Assembly (NCBI GenBank): GCA_002389995.1
Contig: DGRR01000116.1
Coordinates: 1 to 27,749, forward strand
Length of the DNA stretch: 27,749 bases
Origin: Ruminococcus sp. UBA4383
GTDB lineage: Bacteria > Bacillota > Clostridia > Oscillospirales > Ruminococcaceae
Direction: 5' to 3'
Shown here: positions 6,862-16,444 of the stretch, in pieces
Numbering within the stretch: position 1 is the stretch's first letter
Layout: each line of letters starts with the position of its first letter
Translations under genes and position numbers: made by a program
Notes under the pieces: generated by a model
The model's input: the letters and a program-made list of their open reading frames with translations, nothing else
The model's database searches: none
Told to the model about the DNA's origin: nothing

Positions 6862-8151
6862 ATGAAACGCAGAAAGTACAAAGGAAGGAAAATTTACAAA
6901 ACCAAAGAAAAAAATTACTACGACAAAAGTTTCAGCGGAAAATTATTGTCGCTGTTTCTTACACTGATACTCCTCGGAGGCGTTGGATTTATAGGTTACA
7001 GCGTTGCAGAACCGCTCCTCAATTTCAGCAAAAAAGCAGGCGATACCGTCAGCGAATCAGTCCCCGAACCGGTCACCGAAACTGTAACCGCCCTTACTTC
7101 TGAAACCACTCAGACTGCAACAACATATCGGACCACAACCGTTTCCGCAGTCAGAACTACTGCAACTTCAAAAGTTTCCGCAACAACATCTTCATATTCG
7201 GATACTGATTCCGAAACCGTGACTACATCTGTACAAAAGAAAAATTCAGACGATTACAGGGCATCTTCAATTCCGCTTTCGGCTGTAAGAAGTATTGATG
7301 CGCTCGATTCCGCACTCTTTGCAATTCCTGCGGTCGAGGATATTGAATATATCGAAGTTCCGCTTAAAGTGAGCGGAGGAGTTATCTGCTACAACTGCAC
7401 TTCTCAGGAGGCAAGAAGTTCAAATGCAATAGTTTCCACACTCGAAATAAGAGATATCGTCACCACAATAAAAAATCACGGCTATAAGCCTTCTGCATCG
7501 GTAAGTACCTTTGATGATGCTGTTCTTCCGCTGAGGTTTCCGTCATGCGGATATACATTCCGTGATGATTCCCTCTGGCTCGACAAAAACGGTCAGCCCC
7601 ATTCTTCACCCTTTTCAGATGCGGCACTGGCATATAACAGTTATGTGATTCAGGAAGCGGCTGCGGCAGGCTTTGAGAAAATAATATGCACGGATTTCAG
7701 AATCCCCGAATTTTCGCAGGAGGAACTAAAAAACCTCGACTCAAAGTTCGGTGACGATTCCGAAAGATGTACGGCACTTGTCTCTGCTTTTTCATTCTTC
7801 AAAGAGCGTGCATCAGATTTCAAATCCGAAATATATCCGCAGTTCAATGCCGAAGATATACTCCTCGGCAGAGATGAAATGTTCTTCTCAAAAAAACTGA
7901 ATACCGACAAAATAGCTGTCAATATCGACATTGACAACATAAGCGGCACTATATCCGACAGAACGGGTATTTATGAATTCAGCGGCACTCCTGCCGATAT
8001 GACCGAAAAAATGCTCGGTCTTATAAAAGGAGAAATCAAAGGCAAAAAAGTAACAGTAAGAATAACGGGTACGGACTGCGACTGGTATTCGCTCTATGAG
8101 GCAGGTCAGAAAGCCGCAGAAATCGGATTCGGTTCATTCATAGTTGGTTAA
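6862..8151 (+). CDS. Membrane-anchored GH-like (DUF4015-type) protein
   Basis: 429 aa. A very basic N-terminus (MKRRKYKGRKIYKTKEK) and one transmembrane segment at about 28-46 make a signal anchor. A Thr/Ser/Val-rich linker follows (about 60-140). The C-terminal domain (about 160-429) looks like the TIM-barrel 'putative glycosyl hydrolase' family DUF4015. The resemblance is in the stretch WLDKNGQPHSSPFSDAALAY followed by NSYVIQEAAAAGFEKIICTDFRIP, where members have W.d..G.pw.dP.s...w.Yn..ia.eaa.lGFdEIqfDYvRFP. The usual DY.RFP is here TDFRIP, so activity is uncertain. AGGAG at 6851 precedes the ATG, 12 nt after the rnfA-like stop, so it is likely in the same transcript. Probably an extracytoplasmic surface-anchored domain of unknown substrate. 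Confidence 0.65.
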   Translation: MKRRKYKGRKIYKTKEKNYYDKSFSGKLLSLFLTLILLGGVGFIGYSVAEPLLNFSKKAGDTVSESVPEPVTETVTALTSETTQTATTYRTTTVSAVRTTATSKVSATTSSYSDTDSETVTTSVQKKNSDDYRASSIPLSAVRSIDALDSALFAIPAVEDIEYIEVPLKVSGGVICYNCTSQEARSSNAIVSTLEIRDIVTTIKNHGYKPSASVSTFDDAVLPLRFPSCGYTFRDDSLWLDKNGQPHSSPFSDAALAYNSYVIQEAAAAGFEKIICTDFRIPEFSQEELKNLDSKFGDDSERCTALVSAFSFFKERASDFKSEIYPQFNAEDILLGRDEMFFSKKLNTDKIAVNIDIDNISGTISDRTGIYEFSGTPADMTEKMLGLIKGEIKGKKVTVRITGTDCDWYSLYEAGQKAAEIGFGSFIVG

Positions 8152-8185
8152 ATATATCCGATATTTTCGGAGAACGGAGTTAAAA

Positions 8186-9145
8186 ATGGCAGAGAATTTT
8201 AAAGTTTCTTTACAGAAAGTAATTGACGAGTTCAAACTCGAAACAATCTATATCCATAAAGATGCAAAGGATATTATGATTGACGAAAATGACGTAAACA
8301 GACCCGGTTTGCAGCTCATGGGATTCTATGAGTATTTCAACCCCGAACGCATACAGATAATAGGCAAAATGGAATTTGCATACCTCTCCACGATTGACGA
8401 GAAAACACGAAAGGAAAGACTTCAGCTTCTCTTTGCACAGAGACTTCCCGCACTGATAATCACAAGGGAACTGCCCTATTTTTCCGAAATGCTCGAACTT
8501 GCAAAGGAATATGAAGTTCCGCTCCTCAGAAGCAAGGAAAGCACTTCAAACTTCATGTCAGGACTTATAGCTTTTCTGAATCTCAACCTTGCCCCCAGAG
8601 TTACCCGTCACGGTGTACTTATCGAAATCTACGGCGAAGGTGTTTTCATCACAGGTGAAAGCGGTGTCGGAAAAAGTGAAACAGCTATCGAACTTGTCAA
8701 GAGAGGTCACCGCCTTGTCGCTGATGATGCAGTTGAAATAAGAAAAGTTTCAAATATAAGCCTTGTCGGAAGTTCACCCGACAATATCCGCCATTTCCTT
8801 GAACTGCGTGGCATAGGAATTATCAATGCAAGACGACTTTTCGGTATAGGTGCGGTTAAAATGACGGAAAAACTCGACCTTGTTGTTGAACTTGAACAGT
8901 GGAACCCCGAAAAAGTTTACGACAGAATGGGCGTTGATACGGAATATGTGACATTGCTCGGTGTTAAAGTCCCTGCACTCACCATTCCCGTAAAACCCGG
9001 ACGAAATCTTGCCGTAATACTCGAAGTTGCGGCTATGAACAACAGACAGAAGAAAATGGGCTACAATGCCGCAGCAGAACTCCTCCACCGCCTCGGAATG
9101 GAATCAGACCCGAAGGAAACGGTGAGAGACTATGAAGCTTTCTGA
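8186..9145 (+). CDS. hprK: HPr kinase/phosphorylase
   Basis: 319 aa. It phosphorylates and dephosphorylates HPr at a seryl residue and so sets carbon catabolite repression and PTS activity in Firmicutes. Visible motifs: RHGVLIEIYG (conserved His about 142), Walker A GESGVGKSE (157-165), ADDAVEI (179-185), and the HprK signature ELRGIGIINARRLFGIGAV (206-224). Length is standard. The frame is open 14 codons upstream, but GGAG at 8176-8179 with 6-nt spacing selects the ATG at 8186. It starts 34 nt after the GH-like gene, with murB following after 33 nt. No ptsH (HPr) gene is visible in the window. Confidence 0.97.
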   Translation: MAENFKVSLQKVIDEFKLETIYIHKDAKDIMIDENDVNRPGLQLMGFYEYFNPERIQIIGKMEFAYLSTIDEKTRKERLQLLFAQRLPALIITRELPYFSEMLELAKEYEVPLLRSKESTSNFMSGLIAFLNLNLAPRVTRHGVLIEIYGEGVFITGESGVGKSETAIELVKRGHRLVADDAVEIRKVSNISLVGSSPDNIRHFLELRGIGIINARRLFGIGAVKMTEKLDLVVELEQWNPEKVYDRMGVDTEYVTLLGVKVPALTIPVKPGRNLAVILEVAAMNNRQKKMGYNAAAELLHRLGMESDPKETVRDYEAF

Positions 9146-9178
9146 TGACTTATATTCATTATACAGGGGGAATTTGAC

Positions 9179-10084
9179 GTGATAGACTTAAACGAACTCA
9201 CACAGCTCTGCGACAGGCTCGGCTGCCGCATTATTCCTGAGTGTCCGCTCAGTGAGTATATAACCTTTAAATTCGGCGGTCCGTGCCGTGCGCTTATAAG
9301 CATAAATTCAGTGCAGACAGTATCGGAGCTTGTAAAGTATCTGAACGGTAATTCCGTGAAATACGGAATAATCGGAAGGGGAAGCAATATTATTGCGGCT
9401 GATGAGGGATTTGACGGAATTGTACTGCTTTTCGGCAGCGATTTCGCAAATATCGAAGTAAAGGACGATATTATCAAATGCGATGCAGGTGCGCTCCTGA
9501 TGTCAGCGTGCGCCCATGCCCAGAGAGCAGGTCTTTCAGGTATGGAAAACCTTTTCGGCATACCCGGAACTGTCGGCGGCGCACTCTATATGAATGCAGG
9601 TGCTTACGGCAGTGAAATGAAAGATATTGTGGTATCCGCAGAGTATGTGAACAGAAACGGCGAAATTAAAAAAGTCGGTTCTGAAAATATGAATCTTTCT
9701 TACAGACACAGTATATTTTTTGAAACAGACAGCATAATAACTTCTGTCACCATGCGCCTGAAAAAAGGCGACAGCGAAAAAATAAAGGAAGATATGAACG
9801 AATGTATGCACAAAAGAAGCTCCAAACAGCCCCTTGAATACCCAAGCGCAGGCAGTACATTCAAAAGACCTGAGGGAAGCTATGCCTCCCTGCTCATAGA
9901 ACAGTGCGGTCTTAAAGGTCTTTCCTGCGGAGGTGCAATGGTAAGCGAAAAACATTCGGGCTTTGTCATAAACAAAGGTCATGCTACCTGTGCGGACGTT
10001 CTTGAACTGTGCGGAAAAGTACAGCAGATAGTAAAGGAAAAAACAGGCTATCAGCTTGAACTTGAGCCTGTGATACTTAAATAA
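9179..10084 (+). CDS. murB: UDP-N-acetylenolpyruvoylglucosamine reductase
   Basis: 301 aa, FAD-dependent cytoplasmic enzyme reducing UDP-GlcNAc-enolpyruvate to UDP-MurNAc. FAD-binding segments: FKFGGPCRA (31-39), GRGSN (66-70) and the glycine-rich NLFGIPGTVGGALYMNAGAYG (124-144). Catalysis: GSTFKRP with Ser226, and Glu296 in LELEPV near the C-terminus. Short type IIb-like form. Start is GTG at 9179, with AGGGGG ending 8 nt before it. It is followed almost directly (14 nt) by rapZ, a usual Firmicutes pairing. Confidence 0.96.
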   Translation: MIDLNELTQLCDRLGCRIIPECPLSEYITFKFGGPCRALISINSVQTVSELVKYLNGNSVKYGIIGRGSNIIAADEGFDGIVLLFGSDFANIEVKDDIIKCDAGALLMSACAHAQRAGLSGMENLFGIPGTVGGALYMNAGAYGSEMKDIVVSAEYVNRNGEIKKVGSENMNLSYRHSIFFETDSIITSVTMRLKKGDSEKIKEDMNECMHKRSSKQPLEYPSAGSTFKRPEGSYASLLIEQCGLKGLSCGGAMVSEKHSGFVINKGHATCADVLELCGKVQQIVKEKTGYQLELEPVILK

Positions 10085-10098
10085 CCATGGAGGAAAGT

Positions 10099-10974
10099 AT
10101 GCAGCTTTTGATTGTTACGGGAATGTCAGGTTCGGGAAAATCCAGCGTAATGGACGTTATGGAGGATATAGGATATTACTGCATAGACAATATACCGCCT
10201 GCACTTATCGGAAAATTTGTTGACCTTTGCAGAAAATCCGAAACAAATATAGATAAAATCGCAGTCGCTGTCGATATAAGAACAGGCGATATGTTTGCGG
10301 AAATATTCCGTTCATGGCAGGCTCTCAAAAATGACAGGAATGTCGATGTAAAGGTTCTTTTCATTGAAGCGAATGACGAGGTGCTTATCAAACGCTATAA
10401 GGAAACAAGAAGAAAACACCCTCTTGATGAGAAATTCAACGGAAACCTCCATGAAGCAATAAAGTATGAATGGACACAGCTTTCCCAGTTAAGGGAAATT
10501 GCGGATTATTATATCGAAACTTCCGAACTTTCGGCATCTCAGCTTAAAGAAACGGTAAAATCACTCTTTCTTGCAAGAAATTCCGATTCAATGGTAGTGA
10601 AAGTAATGTCATTCGGCTATAAATACGGCGTATCAACAGAATCAGACCTTGTATTTGATGTAAGATGTCTGCCAAATCCGTATTATATTGACGAACTCCG
10701 ACACCGTACAGGCTGTGAGGACTGCGTGAGGGACTATGTAATGAGCTTTGAGCAGTCAAAAATACTTTTCTCAAAACTGGTTGACCTTATAGATTATCTC
10801 ATACCGCTCTATGTCCATGAGGGAAAAAGTCAGCTTGTAATAGCATTCGGCTGTACAGGCGGAAAACACCGCTCAATAACATTCGCTGAACTCATGGCGG
10901 AACATCTCATTGAGAATAATTACAAGGTGCAGAAATACCACCGTGATATAACAAAAGATAAAAAATTTACTTAA
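10099..10974 (+). CDS. rapZ: RNase adapter / nucleotide-binding protein RapZ (YvcJ)
   Basis: 291 aa. P-loop protein of the RapZ/YvcJ family. Walker A GMSGSGKSS is at residues 8-16, followed by DIGYYCIDNIPPAL, and the C-terminal domain has DVRCLPNPYY and the ligand-binding FGCTGGKHRS. In enterobacteria RapZ senses glucosamine 6-phosphate and guides RNase E. In Firmicutes it binds nucleotides and is tied to cell-wall and competence control, with its exact role less clear. Start: an ATG at 10087 is in frame, but the perfect GGAGG at 10089-10093 lies inside that extension, 5 nt before the ATG at 10099, so the latter is used. Adjacent to murB. The usual next gene yvcK is missing. Confidence 0.95.
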   Translation: MQLLIVTGMSGSGKSSVMDVMEDIGYYCIDNIPPALIGKFVDLCRKSETNIDKIAVAVDIRTGDMFAEIFRSWQALKNDRNVDVKVLFIEANDEVLIKRYKETRRKHPLDEKFNGNLHEAIKYEWTQLSQLREIADYYIETSELSASQLKETVKSLFLARNSDSMVVKVMSFGYKYGVSTESDLVFDVRCLPNPYYIDELRHRTGCEDCVRDYVMSFEQSKILFSKLVDLIDYLIPLYVHEGKSQLVIAFGCTGGKHRSITFAELMAEHLIENNYKVQKYHRDITKDKKFT

Positions 10975-10980
10975 AATTAT

Positions 10981-11010
10981 CAGAGGCTCTGCTTTCAGGC
11001 AGAGTTTCTG
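10981..11010 (+). promoter_or_regulatory. Hairpin between rapZ and whiA
   Basis: CTCTGC (10987-10992), loop TTTCAG, GCAGAG (10999-11004), with a possible extension CAG/CTG across bulges, followed only by TTTCTG. It is too weak in its T-run for a clear terminator. It could be a leaky attenuator or RNA-processing site between rapZ and whiA. Confidence 0.35.
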
Positions 11011-11030
11011 CATATTCAGGAGTTGATTGA

Positions 11031-11939
11031 ATGTCATTTGCAGGCAGTGTCAGAAAGGAAATATGCTCTTATATCAACGACAAGGACAAAAAATTTGCCT
11101 GTCTTTACGGTATGCTTTTATTTTGCAGAAAATTGTCAGATGAACAGATATGTTTTCAGACGGAAAGCAGAACTTCTGCGGAAACTTTTTCATCTCTCTT
11201 TAAAAGCGTGATTCACAGGAATATAAGCTTTACAGACAGAAAACGCAGAAACGGTTCTTCACTGTACAGCTTTGATACAACAGACAGGGACATAATAAAT
11301 GAGGTTTTCGGAATATATCATCTCGATAAAAATACAGAAAATATCGACTGCGAAATGATTTCAACGGGAAGTCTCGGAGTTTTTACAGCAGGAATATTTC
11401 TCGCCTGCGGAAGCGTGAACGACCCGAATAAGGAATATCACCTTGAATTTATCTGTCCGTGCGGAAATCTCGCAGATGAACTTGTTTCACTTCTGCATGA
11501 TATAGGTGTAAATGCAAAGACCGCAGTCAGGCGCAGTCAGTATGTAGTGTATGTCAAGGACAGCGAATCAATTGAGGATACCCTTACATTCATAGGTGCG
11601 CCCCAGTGTACGCTTGAAATAATGAACGTCAAAATATATAAAGATGTCAGAAACAAGGCTAACCGCATTACAAACTGCGACAGCGCAAATATTGACAAGG
11701 TTATAAATGCCGCCATGAAACAGACTGAGGATATAAAGCTTATAATAAATACAAACGGTATCGAAAGCCTTAACGATGAACTGCGTGAAGTCGCACTCCT
11801 GCGGCTTGAAAATGCAGGAATGAGCCTTAAAGATATAGGTGAAAATCTTTCAGAGCCTATAAGCCGTTCGGGAGTGAATCACAGATTCAAAAAAATCGCA
11901 AAAATCGCTGATGATATACGGAAAGGAGTGACAAATTGA
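11031..11939 (+). CDS. whiA: WhiA-type DNA-binding regulator
   Basis: 302 aa. WhiA proteins combine a degenerate LAGLIDADG homing-endonuclease fold (here about 20-200, with GIFLACGSVNDPNKEYHLEF near 126-145) and a C-terminal helix-turn-helix (about 220-300, with LREVALLRLENAGMSLKDIG and SRSGVNHRFKKI). The family supports cell division and chromosome segregation in Firmicutes and sporulation in actinomycetes. AGGAG at 11018-11022 gives the ATG at 11031. The stop overlaps the TTG start of dnaE by 4 nt, implying coupled translation. Confidence 0.95.
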   Translation: MSFAGSVRKEICSYINDKDKKFACLYGMLLFCRKLSDEQICFQTESRTSAETFSSLFKSVIHRNISFTDRKRRNGSSLYSFDTTDRDIINEVFGIYHLDKNTENIDCEMISTGSLGVFTAGIFLACGSVNDPNKEYHLEFICPCGNLADELVSLLHDIGVNAKTAVRRSQYVVYVKDSESIEDTLTFIGAPQCTLEIMNVKIYKDVRNKANRITNCDSANIDKVINAAMKQTEDIKLIINTNGIESLNDELREVALLRLENAGMSLKDIGENLSEPISRSGVNHRFKKIAKIADDIRKGVTN

Positions 11940-14900
11940 CAGATAATAATTTTGTTCATCTTCATCTGCATACGGAATACAGTCTCCTTGACGGAGCGTG
12001 TCGCATAAAGGATTTGATAAAGCATATAAAATCAAACGGACAAAATGCCGCTGCAATTACTGACCACGGCAATATGTACGGTGCGGCTGAATTTTGGAGT
12101 GAAGCTGTAAATGCAGGAATAAAGCCGATTATAGGCTGTGAGGTATACGTTGCCCCAAGGACAAGGCATGACAGGGAACACAGTCTTGACAGCAAGCCGT
12201 ATCATCTTATACTTTTATGTGAAACAGATGAGGGATATAAAAATCTTGTAAAGCTTGTGACGGCATCTAATCTTGAGGGATTTTACGGCAGACCGAGAGT
12301 TGATATTGAACTTCTGAAAAAACACCATGAAGGGCTTATATGCCTTTCAGCCTGTCTTTCAGGGGAAATTGCAAGGCTTATGCTGAATAATAACTATTCG
12401 GGAGCAAAGAAAAAAGCTTTGCAGTACAGGGAAATTTTCGGAGAGAATAATTATTTTCTTGAAGTTCAGAATCATGATATTGCTGATGAAAAAAGAATTA
12501 TCCCGATGATTTACAGGTTATCCGATGAAACGGGTATTCCGCTTGCTGCGACAAACGACTGTCATTATATAAACAAAAAAGATGCCGAAACACAAAAAAT
12601 TCTGATGTGTATTCAGACGGGCAAAAAATTAAGCGACCCCGATGCCATGTCATTTGAAACAGATGAATTTTATGTAAAGTCATCTGACGAAATGTATAAT
12701 CTGTTCCGTGACAGAAAAGATGCCCTTGAAAATACGGTTAAAATTGCTGAAAGATGTAATGTAAAGCTTAATTTCGGAAATATCATGCTCCCCGAATTTA
12801 AAACGGACGGCGTTGAAAACAATGACGAATATTTCCGTGAACTCTGCATAAAGGGTATGCATAAAAGATACGGAAACAATCCCGATGAAAAAATAATAAA
12901 ACGCCTTGAATATGAACTTTCCGTAATAACTTCAATGAAATTCACGGATTATTTTCTTATAGTATGGGATTTCATAAAATATGCAAAAGATAATGATATT
13001 CCCGTAGGACCCGGCAGAGGTTCGGGAGCAGGAAGTATATGTGCCTACTGCATAGGAATAACAGATATTGACCCGATGAAATATAATTTGCTTTTTGAGA
13101 GATTTTTAAACCCCGAAAGAGTGAGTATGCCTGATTTTGATGTGGATTTCTGCATAGAGGGCAGGCAGAAAGTAAAGGATTATGTTTCGGAAAAATACGG
13201 TGCTGATAATGTCGCAGGAATAATTGCATTTGATACTCTTAAAGCAAGGGCAGCCGTAAAAGATGCAGGCAGAGTTATGGAAATCCCGTATAACTTATGC
13301 GATAAGGTTTCAAAACTTATAGACCCCAGATACAGCCTTGAAACTGCGCTGAAAGATTCTGCGGAACTTAACGGGCTTTACAATGCCGACAAAGATGTCC
13401 GCAGGCTTATTGACAGTGCCATGCTTCTTGAGGGTATGCCGAGACATACATCAATGCACGCCGCAGGGGTAGTCATATCCGCTGTACCGCTTAATGATGT
13501 AGTACCGCTCCAGAAAAGCGATGAAAATATAATAACTCAGTATACGATGAATTATCTTGAAAAGCTGGGACTTCTCAAAATGGATTTTCTCGGACTGCGG
13601 AATCTCACCATAATAAGGGATACAGTGAGGGAGATAGAGAATTTTGACATAAATAATATTCCGCTTGATGATGCGGAGGTTTACAGAATGTTGTCTCAGG
13701 GCGATACGGCAGGGGTTTTCCAAATGGAAAGCGCAGGAATGACGCAGAAACTAATTGATATGTCTCCTGAAAGAACAGATGATTTGATAGCCATACTTGC
13801 CCTTTACCGTCCGGGACCCATGAAGTCCATACCGCTTTATATTCAGAACAAAAATAATCCCTCGGAAATAAAATACGCTCACCCGCTTCTGAAAGATATA
13901 CTTGCTGATACATACGGAATTATCGTGTATCAGGAGCAGGTAATGGAGATATGCCGAAAACTTGCAGGCTATACTTACGGTCATGCCGACAAGGTAAGAA
14001 AGGCTATGGCTAAGAAAAAAACTGACGAAATGCTGAAAGAGCATGAGAGTTTTGTATCGGGAGCTGTCGCAAACGGTGTTCCGAAAGAAACTGCGGAAAA
14101 TATATTTTCTGAAATGGAAAGCTTTGCATCATATGCCTTTAATAAATCCCATGCGGCGGCATATGCATATCTTGCATATCAGACGGCATATCTGAAATGT
14201 CATTACAGGGGGATATATATGGCGGCACTTATGTCATCTGTTATGTCGTCAGCGGACAAGCTTTCGGAATACATAAACGATTGCCGAAATCATGGAATAA
14301 ATGTAATTCCTCCCGATATAAACATGAGCAGGACAGGATTTTTTTACAGGGACGGGAAAATGTATTTCGGACTTCTTGCGGTCAAAAATGTCGGAAAAGG
14401 TCTTGCGGAAAAAATTATATCCGAAAGGGAAAATAACGGGAAATTCAAAGGATTGCAGGATTTCTGCGAGAGGATAAACGGCAGGGAACTCAATAAAAAA
14501 GCCCTTGAATACCTTATTTATGCGGGAGCATTTGACAATATGAACCTGAACCGCCGCCAGATGAGCGAAAATTATGAAATTCTTATGGATATGGCTGAAT
14601 CTGACGGAAGGGGAGTTATTGACGGGCAGATGAATCTTTTCGGTGAGGAAGAATCTGCGGATATGAATTTCAGAATACCTTTCCGCCCCGAATTTGATGC
14701 AAAGAGACTCTATGCCCTCGAAAAAGAAGCAACAGGCGTATATCTGACGGGAAATCCTCTTTCAGGATATGAATATCTCGGAAATCTTCTGAAAACTGCA
14801 AAGATAAATTATTTGCTCGGCTGCGAAAATCTTTCTGACGGTGACAATTACCGTCTGTTGTGTATCGTTCGGGAAAAAAAGGAGCATACCACCAAAAAAG

Positions 14901-15334
14901 GCGATAAAATGTGCTTTCTGACGCTTGATGACGGTACAGGACAGATTGATGCAGTTATGTTTCCCGATTTGTATGCGGTCTGCGGTAAGAAAATCCATGA
15001 GGACAGCATAATATTTTTCAGGGGAAAAATTTCTCTCAAAGATGACGATATCAGCATGATATGTTCTTCATGTACCGAAGAAAATGAATTTCAGCGCATG
15101 ACCGAAAATATGCGCCTTTGTATAAAAACCCGCTCAGATGATGAAAGAATTAAAAATCCTGTCAGCAGTATCTGTAAAAAATACAGGGGAAATACAGAAA
15201 TATGCTACTATTTTACAGATATGAGAAAAACTGTAAGATTAAAGGAAAAACAGAATGTAACAATATCCCGTGAAGTATATGCGGAACTTTGCAGTATTTT
15301 CGGAAAGGAAAATATAGGATTCATAGGATTGTAA
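11936..15334 (+). CDS. dnaE: DNA polymerase III alpha subunit
   Basis: 1132 aa, replicative C-family polymerase of the DnaE type. Order: PHP domain at the N-terminus (FVHLHLHTEYSLLDGAC, ITDHGNMYG), palm with GPGRGSGAGS (about 357-366) and catalytic acidic residues in MPDFDVDFC (Asp400, 402), the third catalytic Asp in KMDFLGLRNL, beta-binding and HhH region, then an OB-fold (MCFLTLDDGTGQIDAVMFP). There is no internal 3'-5' exonuclease, so it is not PolC. Start is TTG at 11936, with GAAAGGAG ending 7 nt before it; no ATG fits as well. It overlaps the whiA stop. Many Clostridia have dnaE directly before pfkA, as here. Confidence 0.97.
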   Translation: MTDNNFVHLHLHTEYSLLDGACRIKDLIKHIKSNGQNAAAITDHGNMYGAAEFWSEAVNAGIKPIIGCEVYVAPRTRHDREHSLDSKPYHLILLCETDEGYKNLVKLVTASNLEGFYGRPRVDIELLKKHHEGLICLSACLSGEIARLMLNNNYSGAKKKALQYREIFGENNYFLEVQNHDIADEKRIIPMIYRLSDETGIPLAATNDCHYINKKDAETQKILMCIQTGKKLSDPDAMSFETDEFYVKSSDEMYNLFRDRKDALENTVKIAERCNVKLNFGNIMLPEFKTDGVENNDEYFRELCIKGMHKRYGNNPDEKIIKRLEYELSVITSMKFTDYFLIVWDFIKYAKDNDIPVGPGRGSGAGSICAYCIGITDIDPMKYNLLFERFLNPERVSMPDFDVDFCIEGRQKVKDYVSEKYGADNVAGIIAFDTLKARAAVKDAGRVMEIPYNLCDKVSKLIDPRYSLETALKDSAELNGLYNADKDVRRLIDSAMLLEGMPRHTSMHAAGVVISAVPLNDVVPLQKSDENIITQYTMNYLEKLGLLKMDFLGLRNLTIIRDTVREIENFDINNIPLDDAEVYRMLSQGDTAGVFQMESAGMTQKLIDMSPERTDDLIAILALYRPGPMKSIPLYIQNKNNPSEIKYAHPLLKDILADTYGIIVYQEQVMEICRKLAGYTYGHADKVRKAMAKKKTDEMLKEHESFVSGAVANGVPKETAENIFSEMESFASYAFNKSHAAAYAYLAYQTAYLKCHYRGIYMAALMSSVMSSADKLSEYINDCRNHGINVIPPDINMSRTGFFYRDGKMYFGLLAVKNVGKGLAEKIISERENNGKFKGLQDFCERINGRELNKKALEYLIYAGAFDNMNLNRRQMSENYEILMDMAESDGRGVIDGQMNLFGEEESADMNFRIPFRPEFDAKRLYALEKEATGVYLTGNPLSGYEYLGNLLKTAKINYLLGCENLSDGDNYRLLCIVREKKEHTTKKGDKMCFLTLDDGTGQIDAVMFPDLYAVCGKKIHEDSIIFFRGKISLKDDDISMICSSCTEENEFQRMTENMRLCIKTRSDDERIKNPVSSICKKYRGNTEICYYFTDMRKTVRLKEKQNVTISREVYAELCSIFGKENIGFIGL

Positions 15335-15375
15335 CGGTTTATTTCTATAATAAAGGAAATTTTTTCATAAACCCC

Positions 15376-15404
15376 TTGACAATATTTAATCAAAGTAGTA
15401 AAAT
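15376..15404 (+). promoter_or_regulatory. Sigma-A promoter of pfkA
   Basis: TTGACA (15376-15381), 17-bp spacer, TAAAAT (15399-15404), about 60 nt before the pfkA start. It lets pfkA be made independently of the long upstream run. Confidence 0.7.
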
Positions 15405-15466
15405 ATACTTGTATGGATTTTAAGGTGTATAAAGCACAAAGAATGAAAGCAGAATGGAGAGTTTTT

Positions 15467-16429
15467 ATGATTAAGAAAATAGGTGTACTGACAAGCGGCG
15501 GAGATGCCCCCGGTATGAATGCGGCTGTAAGAGCAGTTGTAAGAACTGCCCTCAGCAAAGGTATGGAAGTCTATGGTATCCACAGAGGCTATATGGGACT
15601 TATCACAGGCGATATTTTCCAGATGAACGAAAAAAGCGTTACCGATATAATCCATAACGGCGGTACTATCCTCTATACAGCAAGATGCCCTGAGTTCAGA
15701 ACTGCTGAGGGCGTTGCAAAAGCTAAGGCTAAATGTGACGAACTCGGAATTGAAGGTCTTGTAGTAATCGGCGGTGACGGCTCATTCAGAGGAGCAGCCG
15801 ACCTTTCGGCACAGGGTATGCTCTGTATCGGTATCCCCGGAACTATCGACAATGATATCGCCTGCACAGACTATACTATCGGATTCGATACAGCTATGAA
15901 CACAGCTATGGAACTTATTGACAAGCTCCGTGATACTTCACAGTCACATGACCGTATATCAGTTGTTGAAGTTATGGGCAGAGGTGCAGGACATATCGCT
16001 GTAAATGTCGGAATTGCCTGCGGTGCTACCGATATCATCACAAGAGAAGTTCCCTATGATATAGACGCTATCGCAAATACAATGCTTGAAAAGAAAGCAA
16101 AGGGCAAACAGAATTTCGTTGTAATCGTTTCGGAAGGTGTCGGACATTCTCAGGAAATCGCTGTCCAGCTTCAGGAAAAAACAGGCATTGAGGCAAGAGC
16201 TACTATTCTCGGACACGTTCAGAGAGGCGGTTCTCCCACTGTAAGAGACAGAGTTACTGCTACAAAAATGGGCTACTATGCTGTTGAACTCCTTGAACAG
16301 GGTATCGGAAACCGTGTTGTAGGTATCAGAGACAGCAAAATTGTTGACTATGATATACAGGAAGCACTTTCAATGGAGAAAGAATATGATATCAAGCTTC
16401 ACAAAATAGCAGAACAGATTGCATTTTAA
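15467..16429 (+). CDS. pfkA: ATP-dependent 6-phosphofructokinase
   Basis: 320 aa. Commits fructose 6-phosphate to glycolysis. Motifs: SGGDAPGMNA (10-19), TARCPEFRTA (71-80), GGDGS (102-106) and GTIDND (125-130, catalytic Asp128). The Gly in GGDGS, rather than Asp as in GGDDS, indicates use of ATP rather than pyrophosphate. MGRGAGHIA contributes to the sugar-phosphate site. Normal length. The open frame reaches back to 15413, but GGAGA at 15456-15460 and the family's start just before the first beta-strand select the ATG at 15467. It has its own promoter and a strong terminator. Confidence 0.97.
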   Translation: MIKKIGVLTSGGDAPGMNAAVRAVVRTALSKGMEVYGIHRGYMGLITGDIFQMNEKSVTDIIHNGGTILYTARCPEFRTAEGVAKAKAKCDELGIEGLVVIGGDGSFRGAADLSAQGMLCIGIPGTIDNDIACTDYTIGFDTAMNTAMELIDKLRDTSQSHDRISVVEVMGRGAGHIAVNVGIACGATDIITREVPYDIDAIANTMLEKKAKGKQNFVVIVSEGVGHSQEIAVQLQEKTGIEARATILGHVQRGGSPTVRDRVTATKMGYYAVELLEQGIGNRVVGIRDSKIVDYDIQEALSMEKEYDIKLHKIAEQIAF

Positions 16430-16444
16430 AAAAATAACTCATTT

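Noticed and set aside
9130..9982. Two long minus-strand open frames opposite murB
   Set aside because: Shadows of murB, which has all its catalytic motifs on the plus strand.
15336..15373. GGTTTAT/ATAAACC inverted repeat after dnaE as a terminator
   Set aside because: Arms of 7 bp, mostly A-T, separated by 24 nt and with no T-run; not a credible terminator.
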